Assembly (NCBI GenBank): GCA_002393095.1
Contig: DGII01000088.1
Location: 1 to 26,192, forward strand
Source of the DNA: Lachnospiraceae bacterium UBA3826
GTDB lineage: Bacteria; Bacillota; Clostridia; Lachnospirales; Lachnospiraceae
Length of the DNA: 26,192 bases
Reading direction: 5' to 3'
The notes beneath the pieces were generated by a model. It worked only from the letters and a program-made list of their open reading frames with translations. It was not told the origin of the DNA and did no database searches. Position 1 is the stretch's first letter; every line of letters begins with the position of its first letter. This document shows, piece by piece, positions 8,847 to 16,980 of the stretch. A program made the position numbers and the translations under genes.

Positions 8847-10433
8847 ATGTATATTAATGTATTGGAATTGCTCGAAGACAATGTAAGAGACAACCCAGAC
8901 AGGATTGCTTTATCTGATGAGAATGAAAGTATAACATATCTGGAATTACAGGCCAAAGCCAAGGCTGTAGCTGCATATATAATCAGGAATTCTCAGCCTG
9001 AGGATGGCTTAAAGGCAACAATACACCTTCCGGGGCCTGTGGCTGTATGTATAGACAGAGATATAAGAAGCATGATCCTTTTTATGGGAGTTGTATACAG
9101 CGGTAATTTCTACGTGCCGATAGATGTCAACATGCCGAAGGAAAGGATAGAACTCATATTCAGAGATCTTGATCCCATTATGACGATTGCGTCATCTGAT
9201 CAGACAATAGAGGGAATAGATATCAGATACTATGCAGATATTATGGAAGAGGGCTGTTATGATCCGGAAGAAACAGAGAAAAAGCTTGCTGTCATACGAA
9301 AAGGACATATAGATACCAATCCGCTGTATGCCATATATACATCCGGATCAACAGGTGTTCCCAAAGGGGTGCTTATCAGCCACAGATCGGTGATAGATCT
9401 GGTGGAGCAATTTGCTGTCACCTTCCCTTTTCCCAAGATACCTGTATTCGGTAATCAGGCGCCCTTTGACTTTGATGTGTCCGTTAAGGATATATACAAT
9501 TCACTTTTTAATCACGGAACGGTCACTGTTATTCCTAAAGCCTTTTTCTCGATGCCGTTAAAGCTTATTGAGTACATTAACGACAGGAAGATCAATACGA
9601 TGATATGGGCAGTATCAGCCATGAGGATAGTCGAGAACTTCAAAACCTTCAGCAAGATATCAACCGAGAGTCCGAGGCTTATAATGTTTTCGGGAGAGAT
9701 CATGCCTGTAAAGGTGCTCAATTACTGGAAGGAGAATGTTCCGGGTGCGATATATGTCAATCTCTACGGACCAACGGAGATCACATGTAACTGCAGCTAC
9801 TATATCATAGACAGAGATTTTGATCAGGATGAGAGTCTGCCTATAGGTGTTCCATTCAGAAACACTCAGATACTGCTTATGGATACCGAGAATTCGCAAC
9901 CTGTGACACAGACAGGCAAAGAGGGAGAGATATGTGTAAGAGGCACAAGTCTGGCTCTCGGATACTACGGGGCAAGAGACAGGACGGATGAAAGCTTCAG
10001 GCAGAGTCCTCTAAGCGGTAAATATCCGGAGAAAATATATCATACAGGTGACCTGGGGTATTATGATGATAACGGATTGCTCAGATTTACCTCACGTAAG
10101 GATTATCAGATCAAGCATATGGGTCACAGGATAGAGCTGGGTGAGATAGAGGTGGCTGTCTGTGCAATAGACTATATTGATGCGGCTGTGTGTGTATTCG
10201 ATACCGACAGAGAGAAGATAGTCCTGTTCTATCAGGCAGGAGTCGGAGCGGATGCCTTTGCTACAGATAAGGAGCTTGAGAGGGATATAGTTAAGAATCT
10301 TGGAAGAAGGCTTCAGAAATTCATGTGGCCAAACGTATACAGGAGATATGAAAGCCTGCCGCTTAACAAGAACGGTAAGATAGATAGAAAAGCATTGGCT
10401 GAAACATTGAAAAACAAGTACGAGGAGGAATAA
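8847..10433 (+). CDS. DltA-like amino acid adenylation enzyme (AMP-binding)
   Basis: A stand-alone adenylation enzyme of 528 residues. Core motifs are in order: TSGSTGVPKGV (165-175), PFDFDVSV (207-213) whose Asp210 occupies the position that usually binds a substrate amine, NLYGPTE (305-311), YHTGD (398-402), RIELGEIE (428-435) and the catalytic lysine in NKNGKIDR (Lys511). It therefore probably activates an amino acid as the adenylate and loads the carrier protein encoded four bases downstream. It resembles DltA in layout, but the TPSF stretch of DltA is replaced by WAVSA near residues 254-258, and no dltB or dltD is present. The amino acid is therefore probably not D-alanine for teichoic acid, though D-Ala cannot be excluded. 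A GGAG ribosome site precedes the ATG. Confidence 0.9.
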   Translation: MYINVLELLEDNVRDNPDRIALSDENESITYLELQAKAKAVAAYIIRNSQPEDGLKATIHLPGPVAVCIDRDIRSMILFMGVVYSGNFYVPIDVNMPKERIELIFRDLDPIMTIASSDQTIEGIDIRYYADIMEEGCYDPEETEKKLAVIRKGHIDTNPLYAIYTSGSTGVPKGVLISHRSVIDLVEQFAVTFPFPKIPVFGNQAPFDFDVSVKDIYNSLFNHGTVTVIPKAFFSMPLKLIEYINDRKINTMIWAVSAMRIVENFKTFSKISTESPRLIMFSGEIMPVKVLNYWKENVPGAIYVNLYGPTEITCNCSYYIIDRDFDQDESLPIGVPFRNTQILLMDTENSQPVTQTGKEGEICVRGTSLALGYYGARDRTDESFRQSPLSGKYPEKIYHTGDLGYYDDNGLLRFTSRKDYQIKHMGHRIELGEIEVAVCAIDYIDAAVCVFDTDREKIVLFYQAGVGADAFATDKELERDIVKNLGRRLQKFMWPNVYRRYESLPLNKNGKIDRKALAETLKNKYEEE

Positions 10434-10436
10434 AAG

Positions 10437-10664
10437 ATGGATGAGATTATCAGCATACTCGAAGAGGTAAGACCGGATCTTGATTTTGCTGCCGAGAAGG
10501 CACTGATCGATGATGGGATATTGGACTCTTTTGATATTATAACCATTGTCGGAGAATTCAATGATGCATTCGATATTGAGATCAATGTGGCAGATCTGTT
10601 GCCTGAGAACTTTAATTCGGCAGAGGCCATGTGGGAATTGGTGCAGAAGCTTAAGAACGCATGA
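10437..10664 (+). CDS. Acyl (aminoacyl) carrier protein
   Basis: A 75-residue acidic helical protein with the carrier-protein motif DDGILDSFDII. Ser31 in this motif is the expected attachment site for 4'-phosphopantetheine. Length and motif fit the DltC/ACP family. A GAGGAGG ribosome binding site (10422-10428) lies in the end of the adenylation gene, only a few bases upstream, so the two are clearly co-expressed and probably form a loading pair. It would hold an amino acid as a thioester for decarboxylation, further modification or transfer by the neighbouring enzymes. No phosphopantetheinyl transferase gene is in the window, so one encoded elsewhere would be needed. Confidence 0.92.
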   Translation: MDEIISILEEVRPDLDFAAEKALIDDGILDSFDIITIVGEFNDAFDIEINVADLLPENFNSAEAMWELVQKLKNA

Positions 10665-10682
10665 CATCCGAAAGGTATTGGT

Positions 10683-11915
10683 ATGGATAAAACCGTATTA
10701 TCTGAGCTTATCAGAAAAAAGAATATACAGACACCGTGTTATATACTGGACAAGGATCTGTTAAAAGAGCATGTGGACAGGATATGTGAATTGGTCAAAA
10801 ATAAGGGGAATGACAGAGTGAACCTCTGTTATGCAATGAAGGCCAATGCACTTATCACAGGAGTAATGGCTGAGAAGGTTGAGCATATTGAGGTGTGTTC
10901 GCCGGGAGAGCTTGAGATATGTAAAGCGATAGGAATACCCGGCAGTAAGATCATTTTTTCCGGCGTTAATAAGACACGTAAGAATATAGCAGATGCTATG
11001 GAATATGGTGTGGATATCGTCACTCTGGAATCCGTAAAGCACTACAATCTTGTGAAAGAATATATAAGAGATAATAATGTGAAAGCCACTGTCCTGCCAA
11101 GACTATCCGGAGGAGCACAGTTTGGTATGTCCGAAGCGGAACTTGAGTATATCGTGGATGACAGCAGACAGCTTGAGAGTATTGATGTTACAGGTATACA
11201 CTATTTTACCGGAACTCAGAAGAAGAAGCTTGAAAAGGACAGGGAAGAACTGGAATATGTCGCAGCGGTTATTAGACGACTTAGGGAAAAATACGGATTT
11301 GTCACGAAGCTGTTAGAGTACGGAGCAGGACTGCCTGTGCCGTATTTTGAGGGAGACGATCATGATCGTGTGTATGATGGCTTAAGTGAATTACTGGAAT
11401 ATGTATCTGAACTTGATCAGGAATACAAGGTAGGGATAGAGCTTGGGAGATACTTTGCTTTTAATTCCATGGTATATCTGACAGGTATAGATGATATTAA
11501 GAGATATAATGATACAAATATCTGCATCGTGGATGGCGGTATACATCATATTAATTACTATGGTCAGAATATGGCTATGCGAGTGCCGATTATGGAGCAT
11601 TATGTCGTGGCGGAGGGTGAAGGAACGGAAGCTGCACTTACAGGTGAAGTCGACTATACGGATGACGACTGGAAGATATGTGGTTCATTGTGTACATTTG
11701 CCGATATACTTGTAAGAAAAGCAAAGCTTAACAGACCAAAGCCCGGTGATATACTTGTATTCCACAATGTGGGGGCATACTCCATGACGGAATCACCGGC
11801 ACTTTTCCTGAGCCGGGATATGCCTGTTATATATAGTTATTGTGAGCAAGAAGGACTTAAAGTTGTAAGAGATCCTATAGAGACCTACAGATTCAATATG
11901 TCCGACAGAGTATAG
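10683..11915 (+). CDS. Fold-III PLP-dependent decarboxylase (LysA/ornithine decarboxylase-like)
   Basis: A 410-residue protein of the alanine racemase-fold decarboxylase family. Visible are LCYAMKAN with the PLP lysine (Lys53), IHYFTGTQ around His173 (in place of the usual HVGSG), ELGRY (253-257, usually EPGR), VDGGIHH (283-289), CGSLCTFAD with the catalytic-type Cys337, and GAYS (364-367). Family knowledge: these enzymes decarboxylate diaminopimelate, ornithine, arginine and similar compounds; BtrK of butirosin synthesis acts on a carrier-protein-bound glutamyl group. The gene follows the carrier protein, so action on a tethered amino acid is plausible; alternatively it makes a free omega-amino acid that the adenylation enzyme then activates. 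The deviations from the LysA motifs argue against it being the housekeeping lysine gene. Confidence 0.88.
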   Translation: MDKTVLSELIRKKNIQTPCYILDKDLLKEHVDRICELVKNKGNDRVNLCYAMKANALITGVMAEKVEHIEVCSPGELEICKAIGIPGSKIIFSGVNKTRKNIADAMEYGVDIVTLESVKHYNLVKEYIRDNNVKATVLPRLSGGAQFGMSEAELEYIVDDSRQLESIDVTGIHYFTGTQKKKLEKDREELEYVAAVIRRLREKYGFVTKLLEYGAGLPVPYFEGDDHDRVYDGLSELLEYVSELDQEYKVGIELGRYFAFNSMVYLTGIDDIKRYNDTNICIVDGGIHHINYYGQNMAMRVPIMEHYVVAEGEGTEAALTGEVDYTDDDWKICGSLCTFADILVRKAKLNRPKPGDILVFHNVGAYSMTESPALFLSRDMPVIYSYCEQEGLKVVRDPIETYRFNMSDRV

Positions 11916-11937
11916 TACACTGACAGGAGAGATGTAT

Positions 11938-13035
11938 ATGTTCAGTCATAATATCAAGATAGGTGATAAATATATAGGTGATGATTATCCGGCACTGATA
12001 GTCGCGGAGCTTTCAGGCAATCATAACGGCGATTATGACAGAGCTGTCGCCATCATACATGCCGCAGCCGAGGCGGGAGCTGATGCCGTGAAGCTGCAGA
12101 CCTACACGGCGGACACCATTACCATAGACTGTGATAAGCCTTGGTTTAAAACTTCCGATAATAACATGTGGTCGGGAAGGACATTGTATGATCTGTATAA
12201 GGAGGCATATACTCCGTGGGAATGGCAGCCTAAGCTTAAGGAAGAAGCAGAGAAGCTTGGAATGATATGCTTCTCGTCTCCTTTTGATCCAACGTCGGTT
12301 GACTTTCTTGAGGAGATGAATGTGCCGGCCTATAAGATCGCAAGCTATGAGATCAACGATATTCCTCTTATCCGTAAGATAGCAAAGCTTAATAAGCCAA
12401 TGATATTCGCTACGGGAATAGCGTATAAAGAGGATATAGAGAGGGCACTGCTTACCTGTCTTGATGAAGGCAATGATAAGGTAATCCTCCTTAAGTGCGT
12501 GAGTGCGTATCCTACGCCTTATTCTGATGTTAATTTAAGGATGATGAAGACTCTTGCTAATGAGCACGGATGTATGGTTGGACTGTCGGATCATACCATC
12601 GGAAGTGTGGTTCCCGTGGGAAGCATAGTCATGGGAGGCAAGATGATAGAGAAGCATCTTACCCTTGACAGGAACGGCGGCGGTGTGGATGATGCATTTT
12701 CCATGGAGCCTAAGGAATTTGCCGACATGGTAAGAGATATACGTATAATCGAGGAATCCCTCGGAAGTGAGATATATAAGCTTACCGATAAGCAGAAGGA
12801 AGAGCATAAGGGCAGCCGCTCGCTTTTTGCGGTAGCTGATATCAAGGCCGGTGAGATTATTACAGAGGAAAATGTGCGCTCCATAAGACCGGGCATAGGT
12901 ATGCATACCATGCATTATGAGGAGATATTGGGAAGAAAGGCAGCACGGGATATAGAGAAGGGTACGCCTATCTCCAAGGAACTGATCGACGGTATCAGAT
13001 GGGACGAGATCATATATACCGGAGAGAAGGCATAG
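11938..13035 (+). CDS. pseI: Pseudaminic acid synthase
   Basis: PseI condenses the 6-deoxy-2,4-diamino-altrose derivative with phosphoenolpyruvate to give the nine-carbon acid. The N-terminal NeuB-type barrel has IVAELSGNHNG, KLQTYTADT, EAYTPWEW, CFSSPFD, AYKIASYEI, FATGIA, LSDHTIGS and EKHLTLDR, followed by a C-terminal SAF (antifreeze-like) domain with SLFAVADIKAGEIIT. The EAYTPWEW stretch is typical of PseI rather than NeuB or LegI. Two in-frame ATGs are close together (11932 and 11938); AGGAG at 11925-11929 lies two bases from the first and eight from the second, so 11938 is preferred, giving 365 residues. Direct adjacency to pseG supports the assignment. Confidence 0.94.
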   Translation: MFSHNIKIGDKYIGDDYPALIVAELSGNHNGDYDRAVAIIHAAAEAGADAVKLQTYTADTITIDCDKPWFKTSDNNMWSGRTLYDLYKEAYTPWEWQPKLKEEAEKLGMICFSSPFDPTSVDFLEEMNVPAYKIASYEINDIPLIRKIAKLNKPMIFATGIAYKEDIERALLTCLDEGNDKVILLKCVSAYPTPYSDVNLRMMKTLANEHGCMVGLSDHTIGSVVPVGSIVMGGKMIEKHLTLDRNGGGVDDAFSMEPKEFADMVRDIRIIEESLGSEIYKLTDKQKEEHKGSRSLFAVADIKAGEIITEENVRSIRPGIGMHTMHYEEILGRKAARDIEKGTPISKELIDGIRWDEIIYTGEKA

Positions 13036-13050
13036 CGTATAAGGGATATT

Positions 13051-14175
13051 ATGATAGGGATCAGAGTTGATTCGAACAGTATAATCGCAACAGGTCACAT
13101 GATGCGCTGCATTACGATCGCCAAAGCGGTCATAAGCTGCGGAGAGTCTGTGACCTTTTTCATAGCGGATGAGGAGTCTCAGGTTCTGCTTAAGGAAAAA
13201 ATCAAAGATCTGCCCGACATACATGTCATAACGCTCAATACTGTATGGGATGATATGGAAGGTGAGCTTCCGGTTCTGATAGAGCAGTTGCAGCTTCGGA
13301 ACATAGATACTCTAATTGTGGATTCCTACAAGGTCACATACGACTACTTTAAAGCTATAGACAGGGTATGCAGGACCGTATATATAGATGATCTTCATGA
13401 GGGTATATATCCGGTGGACATACTCATCAATTACAGCGGATATTATGATATCTTCGATTATGAGAAGGATTATTCGAAGGTACATGGTCATGATATGATG
13501 CCTACCAGGCTTTTGCTCGGACTTATGTATGCACCGCTAAGAGAACAGTTCTATACAGTGGAGAACTGTGATAAAGAAAGCAAAGTAGCATCGTTATATG
13601 AAGATATCAATCGGATTGAGGTCGAAAAAGATGGCAGGGATAAAGCTGATATGGACATCCTTTTTGCCTGTGGCGGTGCGGATACACAGAATATGATACT
13701 TCCGACGCTTAATGCCGTTGCAGACAGAGGATTATGCGGAGGTTCATATATATGGCATGTGGTGGTGGGAGATTATGTGGCGAATGCAGACAGTATAGAA
13801 GCATTCGCAGCAATGCATGACGGGATCACGATTCACAGATCCGTACAGGATATGGCAGCTCTTATGCGCTCCTGTGATCTGGCAGTTGTGGCAGCGGGAA
13901 CAATGCTTACTGAATGTGCGGCGGTAAGGCTTCCGGCCGTATTCTATCAGGTGGCTGACAATCAACGATATGGCACAGAATACTGGAGTAGGCCCGGAAG
14001 GATGATCTATGCCGGTGATGTAACGAAGGATAAAGATGCTGTAATAGCAGCGATAATAAGGGAAGTGACAGCGCTTAAGGCAGATACGAGCAGACTGGGA
14101 TTGATGAGGACCGCTCTGGTAAGCATCACGGACGGACGCGGTGCAAAGAGGATAGCGGAGGCGATGCTTTCGTAG
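13051..14175 (+). CDS. pseG: UDP-2,4-diacetamido-2,4,6-trideoxy-L-altropyranose hydrolase
   Basis: PseG removes UDP from the 4-N-acylated sugar before PseI acts. The protein has the glycosyltransferase-B-like layout of PseG: N-terminal IRVDS and ATGHMMRC with the likely catalytic His16, then ACGGAD and a C-terminal AAGTMLTECAA segment for UDP binding. At 374 residues it is somewhat long; a charged linker near residues 170-205 joins the two halves. The usual IGTGH motif reads IATGH here, and the common SAGGSTLYE-type segment is AAGTMLTE, differences that could reflect an unusual acyl group on the substrate (inference). An AAGGGA ribosome site lies just before the ATG. Confidence 0.9.
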   Translation: MIGIRVDSNSIIATGHMMRCITIAKAVISCGESVTFFIADEESQVLLKEKIKDLPDIHVITLNTVWDDMEGELPVLIEQLQLRNIDTLIVDSYKVTYDYFKAIDRVCRTVYIDDLHEGIYPVDILINYSGYYDIFDYEKDYSKVHGHDMMPTRLLLGLMYAPLREQFYTVENCDKESKVASLYEDINRIEVEKDGRDKADMDILFACGGADTQNMILPTLNAVADRGLCGGSYIWHVVVGDYVANADSIEAFAAMHDGITIHRSVQDMAALMRSCDLAVVAAGTMLTECAAVRLPAVFYQVADNQRYGTEYWSRPGRMIYAGDVTKDKDAVIAAIIREVTALKADTSRLGLMRTALVSITDGRGAKRIAEAMLS

Positions 14176-14230
14176 GATTATTTCTGCCGTGATCATATTA
14201 CAGTAAAGAGGAAGTATAGAGAGTAGAAAA

Positions 14231-15448
14231 ATGAGATTGACGATCATCGGAGCCTCCGACGAGGCTATACATACAATTGAATGTGCGAAAGAGCTTGGGA
14301 TAGAGACGGTTGCAATGGATGGGAATCCGGAGGCAGCAGGGCTTGCGGCGGCCGATATCCCGATAGTGGTTGACATAACTGATGAGAAGGCCACGACAAA
14401 TGTGTTAAAAGAGCTTGGAACAGACTGGGTACAGACCGTACCGATAGGCCGATATCTGACGACCACCGGCGCTGTCAATGATGCGCTAGGACTTCCGGGA
14501 ATATCCAAGGATATGGCTGTGCTGTGCACAGATAAGTATGCTTTTCATAAGGCATTGTCTTCCGTGGGACTAAGAGACTGCCGGTGTGAGCTTATCAGGG
14601 GCGGAGCATCGGAATGGATATACAAAACAGATGATAGTACAGAGGGTGCTCTGAAGGATAAAGGATTTGATTATCCCGTTATCTTAAAGCCCAGATACGG
14701 CTCCGGCAGCAGGGGCATTATGATCGCTGATAATGAGGAGGAGCTTAAGGATATCCTTACCGATATGGAGGATGTGGACGAGGATTACATCGTTGAGGAA
14801 TGCCTGGGCGGTGATGAATACGGTGTGGATGCTGCAGTGACCGAAGGCAGACTGCATACAGTTCTTGTTCGATATAAGATCAATACACCTCTTCCTGACA
14901 GACAAGCGGTAGCATATATAAGTGTCGATCCCGGTTCGGATATCTATGCGGGTATAACCGGGTATATGAACAGGGTCGTTGATACCATGGGACTTGACGA
15001 ATGTCTGCTGCATGCGGATATTCTGGATACCGACAGAGGCATTTTTGCCATAGAGGTCTCAGCCAGACCATCGGGACATAATCTGCATAATCTATTCACA
15101 CCTCTGGCTACGGGTGTGGATATGGCAAAAGAGTATATAAAGTACCGTATGGGTAAGCCATATTCATTTGCCCCCAAATATACGAAGCCCATGATGATCC
15201 ATTACTTCGATATGGAAGGTACGGTGAATACGGTCCCCAACAGAGCCATGGCTAAAAAAGCCGTAAGTGATCACGGTGCCCGCCTCATAGACTGGAACTG
15301 CAATATCGCGCCCGGTGACCGTCTTGATTCCGTGACCACAGGCCATTCGCTTATGTATCGTGGCTACTACATCGTTGAATTCTCCAATCGCACCTTAGCC
15401 CCCACCATCGCCGATGCTGTTTGTGCGTTGTTTGGCATGGATAAATAA
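14231..15448 (+). CDS. ATP-grasp carboxylate-amine ligase
   Basis: A 405-residue ATP-grasp protein. The N-terminal preATP-grasp domain begins with TIIGASDEA; the ATP-binding core includes YPVILKPRYGSGSRG (Lys153 and the flexible glycine loop), YIVEECLGGDEYGVD (the adenine-contact and carboxylate region), and HADILDTDRGIFAIEVSARPSG with metal-binding Glu275. Family members join a carboxylate to an amine or thiol through an acyl phosphate. It is the last gene of the forward block and follows pseG by 55 bases. In this context it may add an aminoacyl group to a carrier-bound amine or to the sugar; BtrJ of butirosin synthesis is an ATP-grasp precedent. The substrate is unknown. It runs convergently into the reverse-strand ATPase gene with no clear hairpin terminator between. 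Confidence 0.88.
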   Translation: MRLTIIGASDEAIHTIECAKELGIETVAMDGNPEAAGLAAADIPIVVDITDEKATTNVLKELGTDWVQTVPIGRYLTTTGAVNDALGLPGISKDMAVLCTDKYAFHKALSSVGLRDCRCELIRGGASEWIYKTDDSTEGALKDKGFDYPVILKPRYGSGSRGIMIADNEEELKDILTDMEDVDEDYIVEECLGGDEYGVDAAVTEGRLHTVLVRYKINTPLPDRQAVAYISVDPGSDIYAGITGYMNRVVDTMGLDECLLHADILDTDRGIFAIEVSARPSGHNLHNLFTPLATGVDMAKEYIKYRMGKPYSFAPKYTKPMMIHYFDMEGTVNTVPNRAMAKKAVSDHGARLIDWNCNIAPGDRLDSVTTGHSLMYRGYYIVEFSNRTLAPTIADAVCALFGMDK

Positions 15449-15504
15449 TCTGAAGTATATTTATATAGGTGAAATCCAAATGACCATACTTAATATTTCG
15501 TGGT

Positions 15505-16905
15505 CTACAAAGCTCCATTCACATCGCTCACATCATAATCCACTATCATAGGCTCATCTTTTTTCTTAAGAATAAATGGAAGGGCGTAGATGGGGTATGT
15601 TACATAATCGGAGGAGTGCCCTATATTGACATCAGCGAACTTGATTGCGGGATGTTTCCCGTATTTTTCCGGATTAGCAAGGACATACTTCATGCTGGTT
15701 GCCCTGTTGTTATTGGATTTACATTCAATGATTGTCGCCTCACCTTTATTGCTGAATATAAAATCGAGTTCAGGTGATCCACTGGGAGCGTGAAAATAAT
15801 ACTGCGGGGTGTCATAGGCGGCGAAAGCCGAAGAAAGCATATTCTCAGCCATAGCTCCTTTGTAGGAACTAAGATCCCCACTAAGTATATGGGCAGCCGT
15901 GCCCTGTTCGAGCATTGCTGTCAGAAGCCCCGTATCAGCTATGTATGCCTTGAATTCGTTATCTATCTTTCGCCCTTCTAAGGGAGAAGAGATCTCATTT
16001 ATGTTGTATGCTTTGTATACAAGCCCAAGATCCACAAGGTACTGGAGACCTTCGGCTTTCTCAGGTGAGTGTCCTTTGACATTGACAAGGCTGTACTGGA
16101 ACTTCTTATAATCCTTGGCAAGCTGTGCGGGCAGCGAATCAAGGCACGCATTGGCTCTTAATTTAAGAGTTTCGTTGATTCTGTCATTTCCATCCGAATC
16201 CACATATCGTCCGAAGTCATCGCGTATGGATTTTAAGATCCTGCGCTGAACGGATTGAACCTGATTGACATCATGAGTCTCTATAAAAGCATTGACAGCT
16301 TCCGGCATACCACCGACAATGAGGTACTGAAGATAATACTTTCTGATATTCGCATGAACTGCTGAATTGACAGGTTGGACTTCGGTAACTGCATCATCAA
16401 TATGCTTAAGGATATCCTCGGATACACCGATATTTTCAAGGAATTCGATGAATGTCAGCGGATGCATATCCATGATATCCTCGTATCCTACAGGCACACC
16501 TCTTTTATAAGCATTTCTAAAGCCTCTGACATCCAGAAAGCTGCCGGTGGCGACCACATCATACCTGCCGTCGATATCCCAGTATTTAAGTGAACTTCTG
16601 GCATTCGGACAATCCTGAATCTCATCGAGTATAATCAGGGTTTCGCCGGGAATAAATGCAGAACCCGAGATTGCAGAGGATATGGACAGTACCATACTGT
16701 TCACATCAAAGTCACCGTCAAAGGCTGAATGAATGCTGCTGTTGGCTCTCAGATCCAGATAAATGACATTCTTGTAGTGTTCTTCTCCAAACTTTCTGGC
16801 GATATAGGTTTTTCCGGTCTGCCGCAGCCCCCTTAGGATAAGAGGGTGGTGGTTTGAGTTATGCTTCCATTCTGTAAGTTTATCTGATATACTTCTCTTA
16901 AGCAT
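15505..16905 (-). CDS. AAA ATPase with DUF4143 domain
   Basis: The 466-residue protein has Walker A GLRQTGKT (26-33), Walker B TLIILDE (89-95) and a VATGSFL sensor segment (118-124). A C-terminal DUF4143 region contains YIADTGLLTAML and a PD-(D/E)XK-nuclease-like stretch (ELDFIF followed by TIIECKS). Proteins of this type are very common in many copies in Clostridia and Bacteroidetes and their function is not known; links to mobile elements, toxin-antitoxin-like behaviour or defence have been suggested. AGGAGA upstream of the ATG is its ribosome site. It is the only clear reverse-strand gene and splits the pseudaminic acid genes from pseF, so it looks inserted. It has its own promoter region with three spaced repeats. 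Confidence 0.93.
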   Translation of the reverse strand: MLKRSISDKLTEWKHNSNHHPLILRGLRQTGKTYIARKFGEEHYKNVIYLDLRANSSIHSAFDGDFDVNSMVLSISSAISGSAFIPGETLIILDEIQDCPNARSSLKYWDIDGRYDVVATGSFLDVRGFRNAYKRGVPVGYEDIMDMHPLTFIEFLENIGVSEDILKHIDDAVTEVQPVNSAVHANIRKYYLQYLIVGGMPEAVNAFIETHDVNQVQSVQRRILKSIRDDFGRYVDSDGNDRINETLKLRANACLDSLPAQLAKDYKKFQYSLVNVKGHSPEKAEGLQYLVDLGLVYKAYNINEISSPLEGRKIDNEFKAYIADTGLLTAMLEQGTAAHILSGDLSSYKGAMAENMLSSAFAAYDTPQYYFHAPSGSPELDFIFSNKGEATIIECKSNNNRATSMKYVLANPEKYGKHPAIKFADVNIGHSSDYVTYPIYALPFILKKKDEPMIVDYDVSDVNGAL

Positions 16906-16952
16906 TTTACATGATTCTCCTTGACATATAAAAGACCAGTATTTATGCTGTT

Positions 16953-16980
16953 ATTGTACTATAATATTGTCATTTTTCAA
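16953..16980 (-). promoter_or_regulatory. Putative sigma-70 promoter of the AAA/DUF4143 gene
   Basis: On the reverse strand TTGAAA (16980-16975) and TACAAT (16958-16953) are separated by 16 bases, each one mismatch from consensus. The -10 lies about 48 bases before the ATG. The -35 is inside the repeat unit nearest the gene, so whatever binds the repeat could block or aid transcription. Confidence 0.55.

Noticed and set aside
8847..10664. dlt operon for D-alanylation of teichoic acid
   Set aside because: No dltB or dltD, different motif near the substrate pocket, and placement within pse genes.
10683..11915. Housekeeping diaminopimelate decarboxylase lysA
   Set aside because: Core motifs differ from LysA (HYFTGTQ, ELGR) and the gene is embedded in the carrier-protein cassette.
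12535..13224. Reverse-strand open frame of 229 codons
   Set aside because: Antisense to pseI and pseG; composition is not protein-like and no family is recognised.
13744..14529. Reverse-strand open frame of 261 codons
   Set aside because: Lies across the end of pseG and the start of the ATP-grasp gene on the other strand, with no recognisable protein pattern; a shadow frame.
15449..15504. Convergent terminator between the ATP-grasp gene and the ATPase
   Set aside because: Only a 6-base inverted repeat (AAGTAT/ATACTT) with a long loop and no T tract.
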